From: Powellomyces hirtus
Taxonomy: Eukaryota; Chytridiomycota; Chytridiomycetes; Spizellomycetales; Powellomycetaceae
Assembly (NCBI GenBank): GCA_025526995.1
Contig: JAHLKG010000025.1
Span: 186,001-250,000, forward strand
Direction: 5' to 3'
Length of the DNA stretch: 64,000 nucleotides
Position 1 is the stretch's first letter, and the number at the start of each line of letters is the position of its first letter. Positions 45,103 to 56,200 of this stretch are shown piece after piece. A program made the translations under genes and the position numbers. Below the pieces are notes generated by a model. That model ran no database searches. It saw only the letters and a list, made by a program, of their open reading frames with translations, and was not told the origin of the DNA.

Positions 45103-46847
45103 GTATTTACTGAACTCCTCTGATGCTGTGTGCCCTTCTCCTTGAAGTGGTCCCTTAGCAAGTTGCTCATGTACTTGCCTCCTGGGTCGGATCTGACAGC
45201 TTTGATCTGCTTTCCATGTAGGGGGACGAGTGCTGCTTCCAGCTCCTGATAGTGCTTAGCAACTTCTCCCTTGGTCTTCATGAGGCAAACATGGAAATGT
45301 CTCGTCTTGTCATCAGTGAATGTGACAAAATAGCAATATCCAGTGATTGTGGGTGGTTCAACTGGTCCCCAGACATCTGTGTGGATCAATCCCAGCTTCT
45401 CTGATGCTCTGGAGGCCTGTGCCTTGGGGAATGGCGCTCTGCTTGCTTTGCTGAGTGCACAAGTGTCACAAATGCTCAAGCTCCCACTGGTTTGAACACC
45501 CTTGGCAAGCTTGGTGAGCCTTCCAATGTCTGCAACGTTCAAATGGCCAAGTCTCTGATCCCATAGGGACAAGTCCTGACTTGTTGTGTCCCTTCCAATG
45601 TTGTGGGCAATCCCAGCATTTGCCTGTCCATGTGTTGTCTCGAATGTGTAGACAAATTGGTTCTCTTTGGAAAGGAAAGCTGTCCCATCCTTTGCAATGA
45701 TCCGAGCAGCCTGTGGTCCCACTTCAAAACAAGCTCCAGCTTTGGCAAGGCGAGCCAGTGATAGGAGGTTCTTGGTCATCTTGGGGACGTACCAGCAGTT
45801 CTGGATTTGCAGGGGCACTGTCTTCCCCTCTGTGTTGATCACCCATGTGTGAAGCGTTCCATGCCCCACAGCTTCCAATGTGTGATTGTCTGCCATCTCA
45901 ATGGCGACAGGAGACATCTTCTCATAGTCCCCAAACAGCTCTCTGCGGCCAGTCATGTGCTGAGAGGCTCCTGAGTCCAAAATCCGAGTGTTGGATGTCA
46001 GGGATGGCATCTGAGTTCCAATGGTGGTGAAAGCAAAACCTCCAGGCGTCTGTTGAGTCGAGTTGGCCTGGTTTAGGCCCTTCTTCTCGTCTGCTGCCCT
46101 CTTGTGGCATTCCTTCTTGATGTGGCCCTTCTTGTTGCAGTAGTGACAGACTGCCTCCTTCTTCCAATCTGGCTTTCCCCCAGCCTTGTTGGTCTTCTGA
46201 GCATTCCCTTTGGTGTCAGCTTGTGTGGAAAAGGCTTTTGCTGCCTTTCCAGAGTTCTTCTTTCCATCTGCACGCCTCATTTCCTCCTGCAACAGCCTGG
46301 ATGTCACAAAAGCCAAGTCCAGCTTCTCACTGGTCGACTCTAGAGTCATCACAAGGGTGTCAAAGGCTTCTGGAAGGGAAGAGAGCAAGGAGAACACATG
46401 GTCCTCCTCAGAAACGGGAGCTCCGATGGCTGCAAGTTCCTGGGTCATCCTCTTGATCTTGTTGATGTGGATGGTCATGGAATCAGTTGGGTCCATTGTC
46501 ACAGTGAGGAACCGACGTCTCAGGAAGTGTCTGTTGGCAACCCCCTTCTTCTCATGCACCTCCCTCAGCTTTTCCCATGCTTCAAGGGCAGATTCGGCCT
46601 CATGAACATGCATCAATTGCTCATCATTCAAAGACATGATCAGCAGAGCCAGAGCTCTCTCATCTCGACGTATCCAGTCGTCTGATGCTGTGTTGGTGGC
46701 CTTGGCAGTTCCAGAGCCGTCCTTGATGTCAATGGCATCCCAAAGTCCCTTCTCAATCAACAGCATCTTCATTTTCAACTTCCAAAGGTGAAAGTTCTCC
46801 CCAGTGAACCTCTCAATGGACACTCGGATGTCAGAGTCGCCAGCCAT
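45024..46847 (-). pseudogene. Copia-A gag-PR-integrase half with LTR-coded tail, copy 2
   Basis: Tandem duplicate of the gene at 42500-44323, shifted by 2524 bp, with the same breakpoint and LTR-coded tail. Small differences, for example R for W before ILDSGAS and Y for H in the WHVPK motif, show some divergence since duplication. ATG at 46847. Confidence 0.9.
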
Positions 46848-47126
46848 CTTGTGCAAAGAGTGTGGCGAAATGGGATAGTCCCGGTGTTCAACCGCAAGTG
46901 GTCAGAACCTGCTCCAGAAAATCCACTCCAGTCCAGTCCAGTCCAGACAATAGCTCGTTCGATGGTCAGACGCAGGTGTCCTATGCCTGCTATCTAGGCT
47001 TCTTGAGTGCTCAAACAGTTCTCCAAGTCCTCAGCAGTACCAGCGATAGGCACAGTGACGTGTTTCCCAGATAGGGATAGAGGTGGAGTCAGTAATGTTC
47101 AGACAGCTGTGTCAGGGCTCATAACC

Positions 47127-47626
47127 TGTTGAGACGTCTTGACATCTACAAACAGGAACTCAGCATACCAGATAGGTTGCTAGGTTGTTGTCAAGACTTG
47201 CAGAGGGTCTGAAGGTGCTTCCCAAGGTAGGGAAGGTCGCCTGTGGTGTTTGGCAGAGTGTACTAGACAAGTAGAGTGTGTTGGACTGTTATTATATTGG
47301 TTGGGGATGCCCAGAGGGCGTCCTTTTATAACAATTTGGATCATAGTACATGTGTAGTGACAATCTAACTGTGCCCTAGCTTGGCCAAGACGGCCCTGGC
47401 CTGGCCTAGTATTGTTCCCAATCACAGGGTGTCTTTTTGCCTTTTCTTGGCGCTTCTATCAGCGCCCCAGACGTGTTCTAGGCCTTCCCAGGCCCTCTCC
47501 AGCTATTCTGGATCGTTCTAGACCATTCTGGACCATTCCAGACCATTCTAGACACAAGTGGATGTCCTCCCACATGTCCTGTGTGCTCTAAGTCCTCCCA
47601 GAGGCGCCCACAGTTAGGTTCCAACA
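47127..47626 (-). repeat. Copia-A LTR (minus), right boundary of the complex
   Basis: A 500-bp LTR ending in CCAACA at 47626 and followed by GCAAG and Copia-C gag sequence. It marks the right edge of the Copia-A complex. The left edge must lie before position 1. Confidence 0.93.
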
Positions 47627-49294
47627 GCAAGATCTCCCATTCAAGGAGTGCAGACCCACCAACAAGCCCATCAAGCCATACAAGAAGCCAAACGGGGTCC
47701 TGGCACTGAAGGAGATGTTAACAATGATGCCTCAATCTACCATGATTCCCACAATGCAGATGCCGAGGTGGATGAGATGAATCCTGGAGAAACTCATGCA
47801 GAACCAGCGACAGAACTGACCGGACCACAGACTGACATTGTCATGCATCTGCTGCAGAGGTTCAAGATGGAAATGGACAAAAAGTTTGACCATCGGATGG
47901 AGAAGTTGCAGAAAACTCTCTTGACTAAGTCATTTCCTCTTGTTACATCACCTTCCCATCAATACAAAAAATTCGAAAATGGAAATCCTCACCTTGGCGG
48001 TTATAATCTACCCACTTCACCAATGAGAAGCCTAAAAGCGGGTTCTGGGTGCCCTTTCCTACATCAACACTTTACTCACAGCAAAGTTGAAGCCCCAGTT
48101 GCCCCTCACTTTGGTCCGTCTTCCCCAACGGAGAGCAATGAACCTACGAGCAGGCGTAAGAGCAAAGACCGTGAAGCCCAATGCACATCATTGAAATTCT
48201 TTGAATCAGCACTCAATGCAGTCATGACATTTGATGGGACGGGGAATCTCCAAGAACTCATTGATTTTGTTGATCAAGTTGATGTGGCCTTTCGTCTCAA
48301 ATCTGTACCGGGAGAAGAACAACTTCCCTTCATCTTCAGCAGGCTCTCTGGCAATGCAAAGCAATGGTACCAAAACTACTGCAAGAAGGCCAAAGCAGGC
48401 AAATATACTCCCATCACAAAGTGGCAAACTTTCAAGCAACCTTTCCTCCAGCGTTATCAACCAACTGATCACGAGGAGGTCCTACTCACTCAGCTTGAAA
48501 GACTATGACAAGGGAGTCATACCATCTCACAGTACAATACCTTGTTCACAAAGATTACTAGTCAGCTCGTCTCAGACATCCCGTTTCTGGTCTCCAAATG
48601 GTTTTACCTTTGAGGAATGAACAAACATCAAGTGGGGCTTGTCAAAACCCAAAGTTTCGATGATCTCAAAGGCCTACAAGCGGCTGCCAAACGTTTGGAG
48701 AATGGAAGTAACAAGAGTAACCAAAACAACTGTTTTCCCAAGAAGAGCAAAAACATTGCGCTCAAAGCCCAATCTTTGAAGAAAGGCAGCTCATGTCACA
48801 AGAAGACCAACGCAAAGAAGACCACAGACTCAAGGAAGAAGCAAAACTTCCCCTGTTGGTTATGCACTTCAAATGAACATACTCCATTAAATTGTCCCCT
48901 GAAGACCAAGGCTGTCGAAGCTTTAAAACCCGCTGCTAATGCCAACATTGCAGAAGCACACAACGCCACTACATTGGCTTACCTGGATTCGGGCTGCTCA
49001 CAGCACATGACGAATGACATTTCCATTCTTGAATCCTACAAAGAGCACTCAACGCGCGTCAGATTTGGAAATAACGCCTTTCTCAATGCCGAAGTGAAAG
49101 GGAATGCTATCTTGCAGCTTCCAGATGGAGATGTACCTCTCAGTGATGTTCTCTACGTTCCGAAACTCGCCAAAACTCTCATCTCGGTCTCCGCACTCGC
49201 CAAAGATGGAAAGAGAGTTACCTTTGAAGATGAGAACGCCATCATTCAAGACTGCAATGGCACTATAAATGACATCACCATACCTCTTGTTTGA
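47627..49294 (+). pseudogene. Copia-C gag and protease region (stops)
   Basis: An open stretch from about 47648 to 48508 encodes a hydrophilic N-terminus and a Ty3-type gag core (NAKQWYQNY, then FLQRYQP). TGA codons at 48506-48508 and 48614-48616 interrupt one continuous frame. Both sit where CGA (Arg) would restore it. Then come a CCHC knuckle (CWLCTSNEHTPLNC, about 48858) and the protease motif LDSGCSQHM (about 48984). A further TGA at 49292-49294 corresponds to CGA in the duplicated copy downstream. The first in-frame residues upstream are lost to the Copia-A insertion. Confidence 0.85.
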
Positions 49295-50816
49295 GGAATG
49301 TATCAAGTCTCACCAACTCCAATGGCTTTCGCTACCCAAACTCGCTCAAGCACAAACGCATCCAATGTACTGACAAACATGTCTGATACATTGATTCAAG
49401 TATCAGACACAGCCTTATCACACCACTTGTCTGATACATTGATTCAAGTATCAAGCACAGCCTTATCACACCCATCCGCTCCGGTTGACGGGCCGGCCTC
49501 GTCTGGAGCCTGTTCTGGGCCCTCTTCCCTTGTCAACAAAGGAACCCTCTGGCATCACCATTTGGGCCATCCTGGCACTCACATCATGAAGCAACTCAAG
49601 TTCCCAATGACCAACCAAGTCTGCAAAGCTTGCGAGTTTGGTAAGCACAAGCGCTCACCATTCAACGGTACGATGACACGGTCCAAGACGCCACTCAATC
49701 GCCTACATTTTGACCTAAACGGTCTGCACATACCAGCGGTTGGCAATGAGAAACATTCCCTTGTTGTGATCAATAACTATTCACGCTTCACATGAATCTT
49801 CTTTTTGAAGACAAAGAGTGAATCTACTGCATGGCACTACGAATGACATCACCATACCTCTCGTTCGAGGAATGTATCACATCTCGCCAACTCCGATGGC
49901 TTTCGCTACTCAAACTCGCTCAAGTACAAAAGCGTCCAACCTGTCGACAGACACTACCGGTATCTCGGTCACGCGTTCTATTCCGACCCAAGCCACGATG
50001 GAGGGGCCGGCGGCCCCAAATTGGGGCTGGTCGGCCCCATTAGGGAACGTCAGCCCCATCCTCACTGAGGATGCCCCCCCCAGAGCACCGAGGGGTCCTC
50101 CCCGCCGTCAACCAGACCAGCGGGGGGGCCCCCCCCCTTGGTGCTCTCGGAAAGGGAGGGGGGCAGGCAGCTTTAGCACTGCCTCCGCTGCTGCTTTGGC
50201 GGCTTCTTCTGGGGCTTGTTCTAGTCCCTCTTCTCCTGTCAACGAAAGAACCCTCTGGCATCACCGTTTGGGCCATCCTGGCACTCGCATCATGAAGCAA
50301 CTCAAGCTGTAATAATACTAGGTCCGTTGCCAGAGTCTAGTCTTCTATTTGGGAATTCCCTGTCTCTAATTCTACTGTAAGATCCCTAAGTCTTGAATAC
50401 GCCCTCGTCGGAGTATTCCTACTTTTCTTCTGGACCGCGAGGCGGTCCCGGTCACGTGATGACCATCCGTGGCCATCCCTGAGGTCTGGTACCCTTCAGG
50501 ATGCTGACGCTAGCATCCATCTTGCGCGGGGCCCTTCCTGACACGTACCTAGGCTTAGGCTGGCGAGCCACGCCTCATTACACAAGCTCCCATTGACCAA
50601 CGAGGTCTGCAAAGGTTGCGAGTTTGGTAAGCACAAGCGCTCACCATTCAACGGTACGATGACACGGTCCAAGACGCCACTCAATCGCCTACATTTTGAC
50701 CTAAACGGTCCGCACATACCAGCGGTTGGCAATGAGAAACATTCCCTTGTTGTGATCAATAACTATTCACGCTTCACATGAATCTTCTTTTTGAAGACAA
50801 AGAGTGAATCTACTGC
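49257..50816 (+). pseudogene. Copia-C pre-integrase region, tandemly duplicated
   Basis: The segment 49257-49830 is repeated at 49831-50816, the latter containing the solo Gypsy-1 LTR. Both carry the pre-integrase HHCC motif (LWHHHLGHPGT, then CKACEFGKHKR) and the first integrase Asp (HFDLNG). Both end with the same TGA after SRFT. The first copy holds two about 49-bp direct repeats (from about 49380), each with an inverted GTCTGATAC-type motif. The second has instead a GC-rich, hairpin-prone insert at about 50001-50170. Confidence 0.82.
50308..50582 (-). repeat. Solo Gypsy-1 LTR
   Basis: A 275-bp minus-oriented LTR (TGTAATAATA...CTCATTACA) with target duplication CAAGC at 50303-50307 and 50583-50587. 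It is diverged from the Gypsy-1 LTRs at 29791 and 37453 by many substitutions. It is the remnant of a full insertion removed by LTR-LTR recombination. Confidence 0.95.
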
Positions 50817-52222
50817 AAAATTGATTGAATTCATCAATTTCATTGAAAATCAGACCAACGAATGGGTCAGACAACTTCATTCCAATTGAGGGGGGGAGTT
50901 TGTCAATCACAATCTGAAAGAATTCATTTTGAAATAGGGCATTCTGCACGAACTCACTGCTGCAGATTCCCCACAGTCCAACAGTGTAGCAGAAAGGTTC
51001 AACCTCACCCTGTTCAACACCATTGGTTCATTGGAACACACATACGGCATCCCAAAACAACTCTGGATCGAGTTAGCGGCTACATCAGTCTACTTACGGA
51101 ATCGCCTACCCCACAAGTCCAATAACAACATTTTGCCATACAAACGGCTCAACGGCAAAGAGCCCTCACTTTCTCACCTTCGTGTGATCTGGGCCAATGC
51201 CTTCGTGCATCTCGTCAAGAGAAAACAAGTCTCAAAGTTGGCACCGCGTGCCACACATCTCAAACTCATTGGTTACGAATTTGGCGGTGCGTACCGCTGT
51301 TGGGATGATAACCGTCAAGGAAAAGTCATTTCTTGCAATGTAACATTCAACGAAACCTCAGCACTCGAACTTGCAAAAGACTACATCCCCCCCCCAAAGA
51401 ACACTACAAGGTTGAAGAGATTCTTGACTCACGTGATGGCAAGGAAGGCCGCAAATTCCTCTGCAAATGGCTGGGATTCAAAGACGAAGATAATACATGG
51501 GAACCTATCCAAAATGTCAATCATTTGACGGTCTTTGCTGACAACATCAACAAGAAGACAGCGATCGCTCTTTTGGCTACAAGCACCAAAGAACCCCAAA
51601 CCTACAAACAAGCGCTCTCATCAGATGACGTGCCAAAGTGGACCGAGGCCCTAAACGCTGAGTTGAAGTCCCTGCACACCCATGAAACATGGGAAGTCAT
51701 TAACCCCAAATCCTTACCGCACAATCAATGGCCCATCTGCACTAAATGGGTATTCAAGATTAAGCAAGACCTGAATGGTCAACCCCAAAAATACAAGGCC
51801 CGGCTTGTAGTGAAAGGCTTCGAACAATGCTACGGTATTGACTACAATGAAACCTACACTCCGGTTGCCAAGATTGCTACCCAACGCGTCCTCCTCACTC
51901 TCGCTGCCAGCCTGGGCTTGAAATGCCACCAAATGGATGTAGTAACCGCATTCCTGAATGGGATTGTTACCAAGACCATCCTAATCTGACCATCCTTCGA
52001 CTCCAAAAGGCCCTTTACGGTCTGAAACAAGCCCCGCGTGAATGGTACTCCCTACTTCACAAAGAACTGACTTCTTTGGGATTCAAGCGCCTGGCAAATG
52101 ACAATGCTGTCTACATCAGAACTCTACCTGGAAGTGACTCATTGCAGTACATCTCCGTCTACGTCGACGATCTCCTCATTTTCGCAAAGACCGAATCGGA
52201 AATCTTGTCAATCAAGACATCC
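50817..52222 (+). pseudogene. Copia-C integrase, chromodomain and RT (5' part)
   Basis: Integrase core with GGEFVN and SVAERFN, broken by TGA (about 50888) and TAG (about 50935). A C-run near 51387-51395 accompanies a frame change. A chromodomain-like module follows at about 51402-51545 (KVEEIL, FLCKWLGF, NTWEP), with the aromatic residues Y, W and F of the methyl-lysine cage in place. RT then begins (TKWVFKIK, MDVVTAFLNG). A deletion removes part of RT at about 51965-51990. RT resumes in another frame (KALYGLKQAP, YVDDLL) up to the Copia-B insertion at 52222. Known copia integrases normally pass straight from the core to a GKGY-type tail; the chromodomain is unexpected. Confidence 0.85.
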
Positions 52223-52463
52223 TGTTGGTCTGAGAGTATCTGAGTAGATAGTTGAGGAACCTTTAGGGTAGTTGACTGAGCAGAACAACGAAGTAACTTA
52301 ATCCCGCTCTACTTGGAGAAAAAGAGAAAAGTCCCCACCAATATATTAAGTATGGAACAAAAACTACTTATATCGGAGTTGATCACGTGGGCTCACGTGA
52401 TCACGTGATACGCCCTGCGATGGCGCAGTTGTGACTTGATGACAGAGTCTGTACGTGCTAACA
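52223..52463 (-). repeat. Copia-B 3' LTR
   Basis: A 241-bp LTR, TGTTAGCACG...GACCAACA on the minus strand. It contains three overlapping or adjacent CACGTG sites near 52385-52410. Confidence 0.95.
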
Positions 52464-52472
52464 CCCCCACTC
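52464..52472 (-). promoter_or_regulatory. Copia-B polypurine tract
   Basis: On the minus strand GAGTGGGGG directly precedes the 3' LTR, as expected for the plus-strand primer. Confidence 0.8.
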
Positions 52473-52566
52473 AGACCTGTCAGTCTGGCAGTGAGAGAGT
52501 TGCTCTATCTACTTTTACTACACAGCCCCGCACACACCCCCAAACACCCCCATTTATTTCATTTTT

Positions 52567-53267
52567 AAAGATACGAGGAATGGCCAGGGTACGTCTATGA
52601 GATCCGCGCCAATGAGGCGTACGTTTCTAATTATGTGCCAGTGTAGTTGTCAGGTTCGGGCAAAGCGAAGCAGACGGCGAGAAAGACAGGACCGCCGGTA
52701 ACCGCTCCTGCAACGACCACAGCTCCTGCTGTGCCGTTGTCAGTGGTGCCCTCTGCACCACAGGGAGGCGCACCCGCTGCGGGGTTGTCCCGAGCGGAGA
52801 TTTGAACGATGTCGGCAGCGCATGCCCGACAGTTCCACCGCAAGGACCGTCAAGGGGTCCTTGAACGTCACATCGAGCAGGCGAAAGACCGGGTGAAGGA
52901 ACGGGCGAGGTCTGGTACGCCTCTTGGTCGCGCACGTGCGAGCGGGACGCTTGATGGACTGAGGTCCATACTGGAGGACCGGCGGAGCCGGAAGCTGGCG
53001 GTTGGGAAGGGCAAGGATACAGCCCAGGCGAAGAAGAGGACTGCGGACAAGAAGTCTGCAGCGGAGGTGAAGAGGGAGTGGGACATCCTGGAGCAGGAAG
53101 CTCCATATAATGATGAGGAAGAGGAGGAGGAGGGGGCAGCCGAGGAGTTGGAGGGCCCATCGGGTTCTTCAAGCCGACGCTCACCCTCAAGCGATGAGGA
53201 TGATGGAGGAGGGGCAGGCCCATCCTCCTTGGGAGGCATTGCGTCGGGTTCCACAATTGTGGTGTAG
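52567..53267 (+). other. Antisense exon-like ORF in Copia-B 3' region
   Basis: Antisense to Copia-B, one frame is nearly open from 52567 to the TAG at 53265-53267, with only two stops (TAG near 52642 and TGA at 52803-52805). The last part, from ATG 52809, is 152 codons. The protein-like sequence starts with an aromatic-rich stretch (EEWPGYVYEI), then a Ala/Pro/Thr linker, a basic helical stretch with many Arg/Lys, an acidic run of about eight Glu/Asp, and a Ser-rich end. It is preceded by a pyrimidine-rich tract ending TTTTAAAG and followed by CAAGGTAAGC, which resemble splice acceptor and donor. I do not recognise a family. It may be a captured host exon. Confidence 0.45.
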
Positions 53268-56200
53268 TAGCCAAGGTAAGCTGGTGTTGTGAGTAATTCT
53301 CCTGACATTCAGCGAGTAACACTTGAGCTCGGTGTGCTTCCGTAGACGCGCCCTCATTGCGTATGCGTTCATCAAATATATGAGTCCCATTCGTAATCCT
53401 CAGGACAGTGTCCTTATGTTTCATAGTGGGAAACGGCTTTGTAAAGATGTCCGCCAGTTGATCGTCCGTATTGGTGTCAATCATTTTGATAATTTGCTTC
53501 GCGAACGAATCGCGTATAGCGTGGTACCGAACGTCGATGTGTTTGGTGCGTTGGTTGATAGCCTTAGACTGAATCAAGGTCCCGGCGCTCTGATTATCGA
53601 CATGTAGAGGGACCGGTCGAGATTTGTAATCCGGTTGAGGTCCCAAAACTTCCGCCAAGAGTTGGCGTACCCATTTGGCTTTGTTGTGGCCGGTACTGGC
53701 AGCTATATACTCCGCTTCGGTCGTACTTTGGGCGGTGCACTTCTGCTTGCTGCTTTTCCACAGAACAGGAAACCCATTGTAAAGGGCCAAAATACCTGTA
53801 GTGGACGTCCGGTCGGTGAGTTCTCCTGCATAATCCGCATCCGTGAATATGCGTAAGCCACGCGGATCATTTCTTTCGGATGTAAACTTGAGGGCATAAT
53901 CGCGGGTACCCTTCAAATAGCGGAAAATGCGCTTAACATTGTTCCAGTCGGAGTTGGTAGGTGCGGCCACGCGGCGCGCAACGTAACCGACTGAAGTGGC
54001 GATATCCCATTGCCATGTGATGGAGGCCCAAGTGAGGACCCCCACTGCGTCCTGATACACTTTGAGATTCGTGAATGGTGTCGAATCCTCCGGTTGTTGG
54101 TTACACGCTGACACGGCGTACGGAGTGGAGACAGGATGGCAGTCGCTCATGCCGAATTGTGCAAGAGCGTCGTCGATATACTTGACATTTGAGATTTCGA
54201 GGGTACAAACAGGAGAGTTGAAGTCATATTTGTAGACGAGACCAAGGTGACTGGATACGCGACCTTGTTCCGTAAACTTGAACTTCGAATGTAGTTCCAT
54301 CTTGCTGTTCGCCAGAATCTCCGGATCCTTCGCTGCATCAAGCAGATCGTCGACGAAGACGAGAATAAGGACCAGGTTGTCGTTCGACGGAGGTGTACGG
54401 TCGTATGTCGCGTACTTAAAAAAGATACAAGGGCATACAGTAACCGCTTTGTAGCCGAGCTTCAACAGTGCAGTCTTCAAGGTCTCATACCAAAGAAGAG
54501 GTGATCGCTTCAGGCCGTAGAGAGCTTTCAGTAGCTTCAGGACCCATTCGCCTTTGGGGTGATCCGGATCTTCGAATCCCTCAAACTGCTCGATGTAGAT
54601 ATCCTTATCAATATCACTGTTAAGGAAGGCGGTGACAGCGTTCATACTGTGGATGTCCAGCCCGTGCTGGACACAATACGCCAAGAAGAGGCGTAGCGCT
54701 GTGAATGGTAGCGTCGGTGAGTATGTATCACCAAAATCGCGACCGGGTTGTTGAGAGAAGCCTTGAGCCACTGCTCTGGCTTTGAACTTGTTAAAAGTGC
54801 CATCGGGATTGACCTTCGTTCGAAAGACCCATGTTGTGCCGATCACTCGCTTGTTACGTGGACGCTTGGTGAGTTTCCATGTACCATTGTCGACCAGGGA
54901 TTGGTACTCGATGCGTGCAGCCTTGAGAAATTCCTCCTTCTGAGGGGTTTTCATCGCTTGCTTCCATGTCATGGCGTCTTCGTTGATCGTTGCTTGAGTC
55001 CGCGCGCGGGCGGCGTATGCAGCAATGGGGTCATTTCGTCGTGTGCCGACGTCGTATGCGGCTACTCGATTCTCCCAGTCATCCAATGCGGTAGTATCGA
55101 GTAATGAGAGTCGGGACTCCCAGGTAGGTTCTTGATATCCCTCCCACTTAACCAAGTACTCTTTCGTGTGCACCTTACTGCGGCGCTCGTCGATAATTGC
55201 CTCCACGGCGTATTTGACGTCATCCTCCTGACTCTCCTCATCTAGGAGGTCAAGATGTGCAGGATCCTGCTGATATTTGGGTTCGAGTCCCAGGTCTTCT
55301 TTGAAGATCACGTCTCGTGACACTTCGACCTTGTCAGTAACAGGGTCCCATGCCAGATACCCCTTGGTACCTGAGGGTTGAGCATAGCCTACCAAGTAAG
55401 CCTTCTTTGCTCGATTTCCCATTTTATCGCGTCCTTTGCTTGTTAGAACGGAATACGCCACGCAACCGATACGCCTAAGATGGGCGACATCAGGACGCCG
55501 GCCAAACAGTATTTCATGCGGCGTCTTCTTGTTGATGCGGTTGTATGTAAGGGAATAGATGTATCCCGCTGCTACTAGTAAAGCAGGCCAGAATCTTCGG
55601 GGTAATTTCGTATCCGCAAAGGTGGCGCGGACCCTGTCCAGCGCCGTGCAATGCCATTGTTCGGCAATCCCATTTTGCTGACTCGAATAGGCCGCGGACT
55701 TTTGATGAGTGATACCATTTTGCAATAGGTAGGCTAGAACCTTGCCAAAGTATTCGGTGCCTCGATCCGTGCGTAGAATCTTGATGTGTCGGTCAGTCTG
55801 TTTCTCAATCCAAGCCTTGTAAACGAGAAACTTGTCGAGTATGACTGCTGAATCCTTTGAAGGAATAGGGAAAACAGTCACGTATCTGGATGCGTGTTCA
55901 ATGAACTCCAGCGAATAGCGTGATCCTTCGTAACCAGGGATGCGAAATGGTCCTTGTAGGTCTGAATGAATCAGCTCACAGATCTCCCTGGTTTCAACGT
56001 TACCAGGGGAGAATGGAAGACGAGCGGCTTTTCCTAACACGCAGGCTTCACAATCTTTGAAGTCGCTTAGATCCCCCACTACGGACCAACCGTCCGTAAC
56101 CGATGCCATCTTCTCCAGGACATGTTTGCCAACGTGTCCAAGACAAGCATGAGCGAGTGTAGGAGAGACTTCGACAGTGCATGCTTCTGAATCTGTCCAC

